DNA from: RGIG2041 sp045652745
GTDB taxonomy: Bacteria; Bacillota; Clostridia; UBA1381; UMGS1253
Assembly (NCBI GenBank): GCA_045652745.1
Contig: JAZRUW010000001.1
Location: 124,001-188,000, forward strand
Reading direction: 5' to 3'
Length of the DNA: 64,000 nt
The translations under genes were made by a program, and so were the position numbers. Shown here piece after piece: positions 17,130-24,935 of this stretch. Positions within the stretch are counted from its first letter, which is position 1. Each line of letters starts with the position of its first letter. The notes below the pieces were generated by a model that was not told the origin of the DNA, made no database searches, and was given only the letters and a program-made list of their open reading frames with translations.

Positions 17130-17864
17130 ATGATTGGTTCACTGCTCGGAACAAATGCGAATTTCATTGATATGCTTATTAGTATTTTGATGCGTATTCC
17201 GGCGGTTTTAATTGCCATTTCTGTGCACGAGGCAGCGCATGGCTATGTTGCATATAAATTAGGAGACCCAACGGCAAAACTGATGGGACGTGTAACTGTA
17301 AATCCGCTAGCACATTTTGATTTATTTGGCGTACTTTGTATGCTTGTATTTGGATTTGGTTGGGCGAAACCGGTACCATTTGACTTAAGGGTGCTCAAAC
17401 ATCCGAAACGTGATACCGCGCTCATTGCGGCAGCGGGACCGGTATCTAATTTGTTTGTTGCCTTTATATTTGCCGGATTATGGGCATTGGTTTCTTTTAT
17501 AGGTGTTGTATATGTTTCACATATCAATGAAGCGATTCAACGACTGTTGTTTATTTTAGCTCAAATGCTTTTGCAGGTTGTTGCTTTGAATATTGGATTG
17601 ATGTTTTTTAATCTGCTTCCGATACCTCCGCTTGACGGCTCAAAGGTTTTGTTTTCTCTGTTGCCTGCAAGTGCCCATCGGTTCATCTTGACGTATGAGC
17701 GATACGGTATGGGGATTTTAATGCTTATGCTTTTGCTTGGAGATAGGTTGCCATGGTTTTTGAATCTTGGTTATTGGGTTTCTTTTGTGGCATCGTATAT
17801 GTATGATTGGATAATGCAGTTTTGGATGTTGATTGCAAATTGGATGCTAAGATTTATAGTATAG
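17130..17864 (+). CDS. Site-2 protease family (M50) membrane metalloprotease
   Basis: 244 residues, about six membrane helices. Zinc motif HEAAH in ISVHEAAHGYVAYKLGD near residue 30, and the second motif NLLPIPPLDGSKVLF near 170 with the metal-binding aspartate. Compact, without PDZ or CBS domains, as in the small M50 proteins that precede scpA in Firmicutes. Substrate unknown. The upstream S41 protease makes a proteolytic relay conceivable, but scpAB adjacency is the more common context. Start has CGGAGGTG upstream. Confidence 0.93.
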   Translation: MIGSLLGTNANFIDMLISILMRIPAVLIAISVHEAAHGYVAYKLGDPTAKLMGRVTVNPLAHFDLFGVLCMLVFGFGWAKPVPFDLRVLKHPKRDTALIAAAGPVSNLFVAFIFAGLWALVSFIGVVYVSHINEAIQRLLFILAQMLLQVVALNIGLMFFNLLPIPPLDGSKVLFSLLPASAHRFILTYERYGMGILMLMLLLGDRLPWFLNLGYWVSFVASYMYDWIMQFWMLIANWMLRFIV

Positions 17865-17876
17865 TGGGTTTTATAT

Positions 17877-18593
17877 ATGGAAAAAATATCATTTAAGCTA
17901 GAGGTTTTTGAAGGGCCGCTCGAACTTTTAATGCATCTAATCTCTAAAAATAAAGTTAATATTTATGATATTCCGATTGCGACGATTACGGATCAGTATC
18001 TTGATGCGCTGCAAACCATGAAAGAGCTTGATTTGGAAATATCCAGTGAATTTACGGTGATGGCATCCCAACTGCTGCTTATTAAGTCGAGAATGCTTTT
18101 GCCGCGCACCGAGGAAGCAGATGAAGATGACCCGAGGACGGAACTCGTGGAGCGCCTGTTGGAGTATCAACGGTACAAGTCTACGCTTGAGTTTTTAAAA
18201 GAGCATGAGAATGCATATAAATATATGCTTTTTAAAGCGCCGGAGGACATTGAACCTGCGCTTGAGCCGGATACAACGGTTTACCCGGTGGATATGTTAA
18301 TTTCAGCATTTAATGATATTTTAGAGCGTTCAAAACGCAGAATACCGCCACCGAGAAAAACCTTTGAAAGCATTGTGCAACGCGAAAAGGTTTCGGTAAA
18401 GGACAAGGTAGTTTATCTGAAAGAGCTTATAGCTAACGGCAAGAAAGTGCTGTTTTGTGATATTTTCGAGGGTATGTATACAAAACCTGAGCTTGTGGCG
18501 ACTTTTTTAGCACTCTTGGAACTTATCAAGGTTAATGAAATCAAAGCGATATATAACCGTGAAAAAGGCGATTTTGTCGTATCTGCGGTTTGA
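17877..18593 (+). CDS. scpA: Segregation and condensation protein A
   Basis: 238 residues, kleisin subunit of the bacterial SMC condensin. N-terminal FKLEVFEGPLELLMHLISKNKVNIYDIPIA is the family hallmark that binds the SMC neck. The C-terminal winged helix (about 170-238) binds the SMC head cap. Together with ScpB and Smc it folds and segregates chromosomes. Starts 12 bases after the M50 gene and ends 12 bases before scpB. The site before ATG is weak (AGTGGG). Confidence 0.95.
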   Translation: MEKISFKLEVFEGPLELLMHLISKNKVNIYDIPIATITDQYLDALQTMKELDLEISSEFTVMASQLLLIKSRMLLPRTEEADEDDPRTELVERLLEYQRYKSTLEFLKEHENAYKYMLFKAPEDIEPALEPDTTVYPVDMLISAFNDILERSKRRIPPPRKTFESIVQREKVSVKDKVVYLKELIANGKKVLFCDIFEGMYTKPELVATFLALLELIKVNEIKAIYNREKGDFVVSAV

Positions 18594-18605
18594 GAGGGAA
18601 ATTAA

Positions 18606-19163
18606 ATGGCAGAAAAGAATTTACAATGCATTTTAGAATGTGTCCTGTTTGCGGCGGGCGAAGCTGTCAAGACGGATAAACTGGCCGAAATTGTTGGAGA
18701 GAATCGTGATGCGGTCATCCGTGCGATGGAGGAACTTACGGCTTACTACAATAAAGAAAACCGCGGATTTTCCATTATAGAAATTGATGACGGTTACCAA
18801 ATGTGTACGCGCCCGACGTATTACACCTATGTGCAGGCCTTGGCCGGTATTCGCAGGCAACAAGGTTTATCCAATGCCGCGATGGAAGCGCTTAGTATTA
18901 TTGCGTATAATCAGCCTGTAACCCGCGGTGCGATTGAATATGTCCGCGGTGTAAACAGTGACTATGCGGTAGCAAGACTTTTAGAGCGAGGCTTGATTGA
19001 AGAACATGGTAGATTGGATGCACCTGGTAAGCCGATACTGTTTGTAACAACAAACGAATTTTTGCGTACTTTCGGTTTGAAAAGTTTGGAAGATTTACCG
19101 GATATCAGTACGAATGTGGAATTGGAAGAAGCGGATGAAAGTCAGCTGACGATTGATGTTTAG
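18606..19163 (+). CDS. scpB: Segregation and condensation protein B
   Basis: 185 residues. Two winged-helix domains: N-terminal about 1-80 (LECVLFAAGEAVKTDKLAEI) and C-terminal about 85-160 (LSNAAMEALSIIAYNQPVTRGAIEYVRG, RGLIEEHGRLDAPGKPILF). ScpB dimers bind the middle of ScpA in the SMC complex. Ribosome site GAGAGGG. Operon partner of scpA. Confidence 0.96.
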   Translation: MAEKNLQCILECVLFAAGEAVKTDKLAEIVGENRDAVIRAMEELTAYYNKENRGFSIIEIDDGYQMCTRPTYYTYVQALAGIRRQQGLSNAAMEALSIIAYNQPVTRGAIEYVRGVNSDYAVARLLERGLIEEHGRLDAPGKPILFVTTNEFLRTFGLKSLEDLPDISTNVELEEADESQLTIDV

Positions 19164-19175
19164 GAGTAGCGAATT

Positions 19176-19811
19176 ATGGGCTATGTGTGGTTTGGTTGCG
19201 GGCTTGCATTACTTATAATTATACTTTTCTTTCCGGTGCGCCTTCGTTTGCAGTTTGCTTACAGCAAAAATGCCGGCAATAAAAAACGTTTAACGGTTTG
19301 GCTTGGAACTGTTCGCCTCGCGCAAAATGATTTTGATGGCGAGAAGAAGACAAAGGACAAGTCTCGGAACAAAAAAACAGACGATGATTCGAAAGCGTTT
19401 GACAGTTTTATGGATAAACTGCGTTATTATGAGGCGCTTTTTGACGAAATCAAAGAGGATTTGTTACGCACATCCGTATATTTTAAAAATAGGTTGTTTA
19501 TACCAAATTTTACATTGCATTTGGACTTGGGATTTTCGGACGCGGCGCAGACGGGGATGGCATCCGGTGCGGCATATGCGCTGGTGTATGGTGTAGCGGC
19601 GCTGCTTTATAATAATCTGGATTTGAAGAAAAAGAATTTGGACGTGAGTGTCACGCCGCATTACAATGAACCGAAGCTCGATTTTTATTTTAACGGGATA
19701 TTTCGGTTGCGCATGGTGCATATTATAAAAGTACTCCTTTTTATAGTACGAATATATAATAAATATAAAAATTTTGCAAATAAAACGAAAGAAGGCGGTG
19801 GGTTGGTATGA
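19176..19811 (+). CDS. DUF2953 membrane-associated protein
   Basis: 211 residues. One N-terminal membrane helix (about 4-20), a charged linker, then a soluble part with the DUF2953 pattern (LHLDLGFSDAAQTGMASGAAYALVYG...VTPHYNEPKLDFYFNGIFRLRMVHII). Function is unknown. In spore formers the gene typically precedes ytfJ, as here, where it overlaps ytfJ by four bases (ATGA). This suggests a linked role in sporulation, by context only. Confidence 0.8.
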   Translation: MGYVWFGCGLALLIIILFFPVRLRLQFAYSKNAGNKKRLTVWLGTVRLAQNDFDGEKKTKDKSRNKKTDDDSKAFDSFMDKLRYYEALFDEIKEDLLRTSVYFKNRLFIPNFTLHLDLGFSDAAQTGMASGAAYALVYGVAALLYNNLDLKKKNLDVSVTPHYNEPKLDFYFNGIFRLRMVHIIKVLLFIVRIYNKYKNFANKTKEGGGLV

Positions 19812-20239
19812 GTCATCCGATCGAAGGTTTGATGTCAACGGCTATGGGAAAAATTAAGGAAATGGTGGATGTAAACACAATTGTAGGTAATCCGGTTGAA
19901 AGTCCGGATGGCAGTGTGATTATTCCGGTTTCCAAGGTTGCATTTGGCTTTGCGGCCGGAGGTAGTGATTTTGGCAAGAAAAATGAGGCTGAGGTAATGT
20001 TTGGTGGCGGCGCAGGCGGTGGCGTTACAATTTCGCCTGTTGGATTTGTAGTTGTCGGACAGGGGCAGATTAAGATGATGCCCGTGAGCGGCTCTTCGGC
20101 GCCGGTAGACCGAATTTTAGATATGGTGCCCGGCATCGTGGACAAAATCAATTTTGCCATAACGAGCAGAGCTGAAAAGAAGGAAAAGGCACAGAAAAAG
20201 AAAGAGCCTGTTCGGGTTGAGGCTGTATTTGAAGATTGA
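19808..20239 (+). CDS. ytfJ: Sporulation protein YtfJ (GerW family)
   Basis: 143 residues. Start MSHPIEGLMSTAMGKIKEMVDVNTIVG and the Gly-rich FGFAAGGSDFG...GGGAGGGVTISPVGFVVV are the diagnostic stretches of the GerW/YtfJ family. Bacillus GerW is a forespore protein needed for normal germination with L-alanine. A charged Lys/Glu C-terminal tail is present. Translationally coupled to the DUF2953 gene. Last gene of the argS-scpAB group. Confidence 0.93.
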   Translation: MSHPIEGLMSTAMGKIKEMVDVNTIVGNPVESPDGSVIIPVSKVAFGFAAGGSDFGKKNEAEVMFGGGAGGGVTISPVGFVVVGQGQIKMMPVSGSSAPVDRILDMVPGIVDKINFAITSRAEKKEKAQKKKEPVRVEAVFED

Positions 20240-20278
20240 TATAAAAATAGAATTTTTGACAAAAAGAATTAGAAATAG

Positions 20279-20314
20279 ATCCGCATCTGTATTTTGATGC
20301 GGATTTTATTTTTT
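20279..20314 (+). terminator. Terminator after ytfJ
   Basis: ATCCGCATC (20279-20287), loop TGTATTTT, GATGCGGAT (20296-20304), then TTTATTTTTT. Confidence 0.9.
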
Positions 20315-20322
20315 AAACGAGG

Positions 20323-20351
20323 TTTACAAATGCTGTAAAATTGTTTATAAT
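20323..20351 (+). promoter_or_regulatory. Sigma-A promoter of rodA
   Basis: TTTACA (20323-20328), 17-bp spacer, TATAAT (20346-20351), 30 bases before the rodA start codon. Confidence 0.8.
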
Positions 20352-20380
20352 AATATAAGAATATTTATAGGAGCGTTAAA

Positions 20381-21508
20381 ATGAATTACAGACGTGGGTT
20401 TTTGTCCAAATTGTTGGGCAATGTTGATTATACGGCGCTTATACTTTCTGTAATTGCTGCAATCATGGGTGTGGTTGCGGTTTATTCGGCTACGCGCAGT
20501 ATGGACACAAACCGCATGTTTATAGTACAGAGTGCAGCACTTCTGATTGGTATAGTGATGTATGTGCTTTTTAGTAAGTTGGACTTTGATATGCTTGGCG
20601 AGGCTTCAGTACTTATCTATATCGGCTGTGTAGCTTTGTTGGGCGTAACGCTGATTTTCGGTACGGGCTTAGAAGAAACGGGCACAAAAGGCTGGATTGA
20701 TATTGGTTTTATCAGTTTTCAACCTGCAGAGTTTGTAAAAATCGGTTTTATTATTACATTTGCAAAACATTTGCAAAGAGTGCGTGAAGATGTAAACTAC
20801 ATCGGAACGTTGTTTTTGCTTGCTATGCATGCGTTTTTGTTGATAGGCATGGTGTTTTTGCAGCCGGATGTCGGTACGGCGTTGGTGTTTATTTTCATCT
20901 TTATTATTATGCTGTTTTGTGCCGGTTTCAGCTATAAATATATGGCGGTGCTTGCTGTTGTTGCGACTGTGATGATTGCCGGTATATGGATTTTTCGTGA
21001 GCATATTCTTGCGCCGCATCAGATTGCGCGAATTGAAGTGTTTTTTGATCCGTACAAAGACCCGGTGGGTGCCGGTTACAATGTCATTCAATCAGAAACA
21101 TCCATTGGCTCAGGGCGTCTGTTCGGACGCGGTTTTTTGCAGGGGAATTTAAATCAACTTGACTATTTGCCGGCAAAGCATACAGACTTTATTTTTGCTA
21201 CGATTGGCGAAGAGTGGGGGTTTTTCGGTTGTGTCTGTGTTGTAGCAATACTTGCGACTATCATTATTAAATGTATTTTGGTAGCGAAACAGACGAGAAA
21301 TACATTCGGTTATTTTGTTTGTGTCGGCATTGCGGCAATGTTTTTCTTTCATACGCTTGAAAATATTGGGATGTGTATTCGACTTATGCCTGTAACGGGA
21401 ATTCCGCTTCCGTTTTTCAGCTATGGTGGCACATCGCTTTTAACTAATATGGCAGCGATGGGAATCGTCAGCAGTGTAAGTGTGCGCAGTAAGGGTGTGA
21501 ATTACTGA
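20381..21508 (+). CDS. rodA: SEDS-family peptidoglycan glycosyltransferase RodA
   Basis: 375 residues, about ten membrane helices. SEDS landmarks: GTKGWIDIGFISFQPAEFVKIGFII, FLQPDVGTALVFIFIF with the aspartate needed for polymerase activity, and the C-terminal TGIPLPFFSYGGTSLLTNMAAMG. RodA polymerises glycan strands for side-wall elongation with a class B PBP. I call RodA rather than FtsW/SpoVE because it lies outside a division cluster and has a short N terminus; that distinction is an inference. Ends overlapping the next start (TGATG). Confidence 0.9.
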   Translation: MNYRRGFLSKLLGNVDYTALILSVIAAIMGVVAVYSATRSMDTNRMFIVQSAALLIGIVMYVLFSKLDFDMLGEASVLIYIGCVALLGVTLIFGTGLEETGTKGWIDIGFISFQPAEFVKIGFIITFAKHLQRVREDVNYIGTLFLLAMHAFLLIGMVFLQPDVGTALVFIFIFIIMLFCAGFSYKYMAVLAVVATVMIAGIWIFREHILAPHQIARIEVFFDPYKDPVGAGYNVIQSETSIGSGRLFGRGFLQGNLNQLDYLPAKHTDFIFATIGEEWGFFGCVCVVAILATIIIKCILVAKQTRNTFGYFVCVGIAAMFFFHTLENIGMCIRLMPVTGIPLPFFSYGGTSLLTNMAAMGIVSSVSVRSKGVNY

Positions 21509-23106
21509 TGAAAGCTGTATCTGCGGGTATGGATGGCAATTTGTATTTAGATGAAAAAATGAATATTCTTGGCTCGACTTTGCCCGACGGAAGAAAAACA
21601 GAGCCTTTTTTGCTTAATTTTGCTATTGGGTGTAAGAAAAAAACATGGCGTTTCGAATCTGATTTTTCAAATATAGAATTTTTACCCGGACTAAGGGGGG
21701 CTACTTATAAATTTGAAGATGAAAGTTGTTGTGCAAAAGTTAAAGTACGGGTACATACGCCATTGGGCCTATGTGCTGATGCGCATTTGCCTGTATGTGT
21801 ATTTACGTTTAAAATTAAAAATACTTCTAAAAAGAAGCGTATGTTTACTTTCGGCGTTTGCATGCAAAATCCTTTACCTGAGCCGATACACAGCGTTGCG
21901 GATATACGGGATGCAAAGGCAATTTTGTTAGATGATGCCACAGCTGTATCAGTACAGCCTGATTATAAAACTTATTGCATCTGTATGCAACATGCAACGA
22001 AGGCGTTGCGTTATGCGGACAAGAAACATTTCATTTTTGCGGCAAGTGAACCTGTGCGAAGTGATAGTGCAGCAATAGTGCGTTGTATAGAGTTGGCGTG
22101 CGGCGAAAGTGAAACTGTGCAAGTATTTGTTGGTTGGCACAAACCGAATCTGAATTTTAAACAAGATAACGGTGAGTATATTTGCTTCAAAGACGGTTAT
22201 TTGTCTCGGTTTAATAATGCGCTGGATGTAGTTACATACGCAATGACGAATATTGACCGATTGAGCGTAATTCCCAAGGAACTTACAAAAAAAATGCGTG
22301 ACTGCACAGAAAGCGGAATGTATTTATATAAACTTTATGAAAACTTTAGTGCGGTTTTGGCGCAGAAGCCATACAGGCTTGAAGAGTTTGGCAGGGGCAG
22401 GGCTTTTTATAGAAACAGACTTAAAGCCGCTGTGCTGTTTGCACAAAAAGATGATTATCGCCTTTGGACGGATGCTTTGGTTTTTGATGTAAAAACAGAA
22501 GCGGAACAAATTGCGTTTTTGCTGGATGAATGTACGGATGCAGAGCAGAATTTACTAACTTTACCGGTGGTTGCAGACGGCATTTTGACATGGCGCGAGT
22601 CTGTATTAGATTGCACTGATGTGAGTATACTGGTTTTGCGCACATATCGGCTTTGGATGCAAAACGGACATAGTGTTTTACCACAAAAAATGTGGGAAAA
22701 GCTACAGCGATTATGGGTAAAAAATATTCAGCCCAATACAATTGTTGAACAAATTTATTGTAATTCCGCTACAATGTGTATGAACAAAATGTATGATTCG
22801 TTGTCGACACCGGTACTCGAGAAGGCGGTTTCAATTTCTGATTGTGACTTTTCTGTGATGCGTGCATTGTGGATTAGCAAACAGCTTGGAATTGAGGTTT
22901 TTAGCGAAGATACAATTGTTGCCTTCCTTGAAAGAATTTATATGCAGACCGATATAAAGTCGTGTTCTGCTGAAGATGTGAGTGCCTATCTTTGCTTGCT
23001 TTTGCACTATGAACGTACACATTTGGCGTTAGCTTTGTACAAAACGATTCCGGACATTTTGGATTCGTTTTTGCTGGATGTTCGCTGTTTTAAAGAAGTT
23101 AAATAA
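21508..23106 (+). CDS. Uncharacterised protein with GH116-like N-terminal domain
   Basis: 532 residues, no signal peptide or membrane helix. The first 250 residues recall the N-terminal beta-sandwich of glycoside hydrolase family 116 (bile-acid beta-glucosidase/GBA2 type): a region with PEP-like TEPFLLNFAIG, LPVCVFTFKIKNTSKKKRMFTFGV, and VFVGWHKPN...FNNALDVVTYAMTNIDRL. The second half is helical (LDCTDVSILVLRTYRLWMQNGH) and could be a reduced (alpha/alpha)6 domain, but I cannot find the catalytic Glu/Asp motifs, and the protein is much shorter than GH116 enzymes (over 800). Start overlaps the rodA stop (TGATG), so it is translationally coupled. Activity is doubtful; perhaps a carbohydrate-binding or structural protein. 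Confidence 0.5.
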   Translation: MKAVSAGMDGNLYLDEKMNILGSTLPDGRKTEPFLLNFAIGCKKKTWRFESDFSNIEFLPGLRGATYKFEDESCCAKVKVRVHTPLGLCADAHLPVCVFTFKIKNTSKKKRMFTFGVCMQNPLPEPIHSVADIRDAKAILLDDATAVSVQPDYKTYCICMQHATKALRYADKKHFIFAASEPVRSDSAAIVRCIELACGESETVQVFVGWHKPNLNFKQDNGEYICFKDGYLSRFNNALDVVTYAMTNIDRLSVIPKELTKKMRDCTESGMYLYKLYENFSAVLAQKPYRLEEFGRGRAFYRNRLKAAVLFAQKDDYRLWTDALVFDVKTEAEQIAFLLDECTDAEQNLLTLPVVADGILTWRESVLDCTDVSILVLRTYRLWMQNGHSVLPQKMWEKLQRLWVKNIQPNTIVEQIYCNSATMCMNKMYDSLSTPVLEKAVSISDCDFSVMRALWISKQLGIEVFSEDTIVAFLERIYMQTDIKSCSAEDVSAYLCLLLHYERTHLALALYKTIPDILDSFLLDVRCFKEVK

Positions 23107-23110
23107 ATAT

Positions 23111-23143
23111 AAAAATGGTCGAAACAACGTTTCGGCCATTTTT
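23111..23143. terminator. Bidirectional terminator between convergent genes
   Basis: AAAAATGGTCGAAAC (23111-23125), AAC loop, GTTTCGGCCATTTTT (23129-23143), one G-U pair. A-rich on the left and T-rich on the right, so it can stop transcription from both the GH116-like gene and the DUF4380 gene. Confidence 0.9.
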
Positions 23144-23147
23144 ATAT

Positions 23148-24074
23148 TTACAAATATTTCTTTACGTCTTCGGCAAATGCTGCTTCGTCATTCGCCTTGG
23201 GTTTTTCGATATTATCATAAAGCATCCAGTATTCATTGTGTTCGTTACTCTCGCCCGGTGCCAACAATACGAGTGCGCCCAAAGATTCAGACTCGAGCAT
23301 ATTAGGATCTGTGTATGTTTCGTAGCAGGCACCGCCATCCGGATAAACGGCATCCGGATGATAATCAAAAGTTTTGACCATCAGGCAGCCGTTATTATAG
23401 AGAAGCGCATATGCGTCTTCATTGGATAAGCCAATCTTAAACTTTCCGGTTGCATTCGGATTTTGCTGCAGGGAGATGAATCTTTCGCCCCAGTATACAC
23501 GGTCGTCGTTTAATTTTGTATATGGCCAAAGTATAAGTTGTCGATTGGGGAGAAGGACGGTATCTCTTTGGGTCTGCGGGAGGACGAGGAGGCCGTTTTT
23601 TGCGGTTACAGACAGTGCCCATATTGCACACTCGATTTCTAAAGCGTTGTGATTCGTTACAAGGTGCTTTACATTGACCAATCCGGATTCGTTCATAGTA
23701 ACCGTGATTTCGTATTGTACTTGGTTCGTTGTCTGCTTTTGAGGTCGAGTTATGATGCCACCATCAATAATTTCGTATTCGACAGGGTCATTGTCAGGAT
23801 AGTAACTACGTGGTAAATTTTCGGGTGAAAGCCACATTCTGTGACCGCCATAGATGCGCCACTCAGCACCCTTAAAGTAGAAATTGTCCATTTCCTGACC
23901 GTTTCTTTTGAAAAGGACTTCCGTATCTTCCCAGAACATGTTTTCGTTGCCGCAGATTGCATAACGAATGATGCGTGGGCCGATATCAAGCGTTACGTAG
24001 ACTTCGGCTTTACCGTTACTGATGACAGCGCATTTGCCGAAGATAGAATAGTTGGTTTCTTTTACGGTTACCAT
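23148..24074 (-). CDS. DUF4380 family protein (mutarotase-like fold)
   Basis: 308 residues, predicted beta-rich and cytosolic. The early stretch VYVTLDIGPRIIRYAICGNENMFWED and GGHRMWLSPENLPRSYYPDNDPVEYE are the DUF4380 hallmarks; the fold resembles galactose mutarotase. No biochemical function is known to me. It may bind or epimerise a sugar, consistent with a convergent GH116-like neighbour, but this is only context. Start ATG at 24074 has TAGGAGG eight bases upstream. Monocistronic, ending in a shared terminator; no convincing promoter could be read upstream. Confidence 0.72.
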   Translation of the reverse strand: MVTVKETNYSIFGKCAVISNGKAEVYVTLDIGPRIIRYAICGNENMFWEDTEVLFKRNGQEMDNFYFKGAEWRIYGGHRMWLSPENLPRSYYPDNDPVEYEIIDGGIITRPQKQTTNQVQYEITVTMNESGLVNVKHLVTNHNALEIECAIWALSVTAKNGLLVLPQTQRDTVLLPNRQLILWPYTKLNDDRVYWGERFISLQQNPNATGKFKIGLSNEDAYALLYNNGCLMVKTFDYHPDAVYPDGGACYETYTDPNMLESESLGALVLLAPGESNEHNEYWMLYDNIEKPKANDEAAFAEDVKKYL

Positions 24075-24165
24075 TTTGAATGCCTCCTAAAAACTTTATA
24101 ATATTAAATTCTTCGGTTTTAATAAAAATCCTTTTATCATGCAAAAAGAGTAAAAATATCCAACC

Positions 24166-24194
24166 TTGCTTTTTAATTTTTGTTATGTTATAAT
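24166..24194 (+). promoter_or_regulatory. Sigma-A promoter of rex
   Basis: TTGCTT (24166-24171), 17-bp spacer, TATAAT (24189-24194), 42 bases before the rex ATG. Confidence 0.78.
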
Positions 24195-24236
24195 TTTAAT
24201 GTTAAATGTATTACTTATAGGTTGGGAAGTGAAATT

Positions 24237-24881
24237 ATGCAGCAAAACGAACGGAAGATTTCGCTGGTAGTTATTCGTCGTCTTCCGAGATATTATCGTT
24301 ACCTCGGCGATTTGCTCGCGCAGAATATTCGCCGCATTTCGTCTAAGGAACTCAGTCAGCGTATGCATGTGACTGCGTCGCAGATTCGCCAGGATTTGAA
24401 CTGCTTTGGCGGTTTCGGTCAGCAGGGGTATGGTTATAACGTGGAAGAACTTTATGAAGAAATCGGAAAAATTCTCGGTATTCGGGATGCGCACGATGCC
24501 ATTATTGTCGGGGCGGGACATCTCGGTCATGCGCTTGCTAATCACGGTGGCTTTGCAAAACGTGGTTTTCATATAAGTGCTATTTTTGATGTAGACCCGC
24601 ACAAAATCGGTAAGGTCATAAATGGTATTATTGTTCGGGATATACGTGATCTGGAAGCGCATATTCGTGCTTACAATACCGACATTGCGATTCTTGCCGT
24701 GACGAAATTAGAGACAAAAGCCATGGCTGATCGTTTAATTGCCGCTGGGGTTAAGGGGCTTTTGAATTTTTCTTACGTGGATATTGATGTGCCGGACGAT
24801 GTGGTTGTCGAAAATGTACATCTGTCCGACAGCTTGATGACCTTGTCGTACCAATTACGGGAAAAACAGAATATGAAATGA
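24237..24881 (+). CDS. rex: Redox-sensing transcriptional repressor Rex
   Basis: 214 residues. N-terminal winged helix (about 1-80): ISLVVIRRLPRYYRYLGDLL, RISSKELSQRMHVTASQIRQDLNCFGGFGQQGYGY. C-terminal Rossmann domain with the NADH-binding AIIVGAGHLGHALANHGGF. The C-terminal helix (MTLSYQLREKQ) is the domain-swapped dimer element. Rex binds operators when NAD+/NADH is high and releases them on NADH binding, controlling fermentation and respiration genes. ATG 24237 has GGGAAGTG upstream; longer in-frame starts lie in the promoter. Confidence 0.96.
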   Translation: MQQNERKISLVVIRRLPRYYRYLGDLLAQNIRRISSKELSQRMHVTASQIRQDLNCFGGFGQQGYGYNVEELYEEIGKILGIRDAHDAIIVGAGHLGHALANHGGFAKRGFHISAIFDVDPHKIGKVINGIIVRDIRDLEAHIRAYNTDIAILAVTKLETKAMADRLIAAGVKGLLNFSYVDIDVPDDVVVENVHLSDSLMTLSYQLREKQNMK

Positions 24882-24931
24882 GATATAAGGGTTGTTGCAT
24901 TTTTACTAGCGACAACCCTTATATCTATTTT
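24881..24931 (+). terminator. Terminator after rex
   Basis: 15-bp perfect arms AGATATAAGGGTTGT (24881-24895) and ACAACCCTTATATCT (24912-24926), then ATTTTT. It fills the short gap to the convergent hemZ gene. Confidence 0.88.
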
Positions 24932-24935
24932 TGCG

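Noticed and set aside
24075..24236. Rex operator in its own upstream region
   Set aside because: No TTGTTAA-type inverted repeat with the correct spacing could be found; the sequence around the -10 box only partly resembles one arm.
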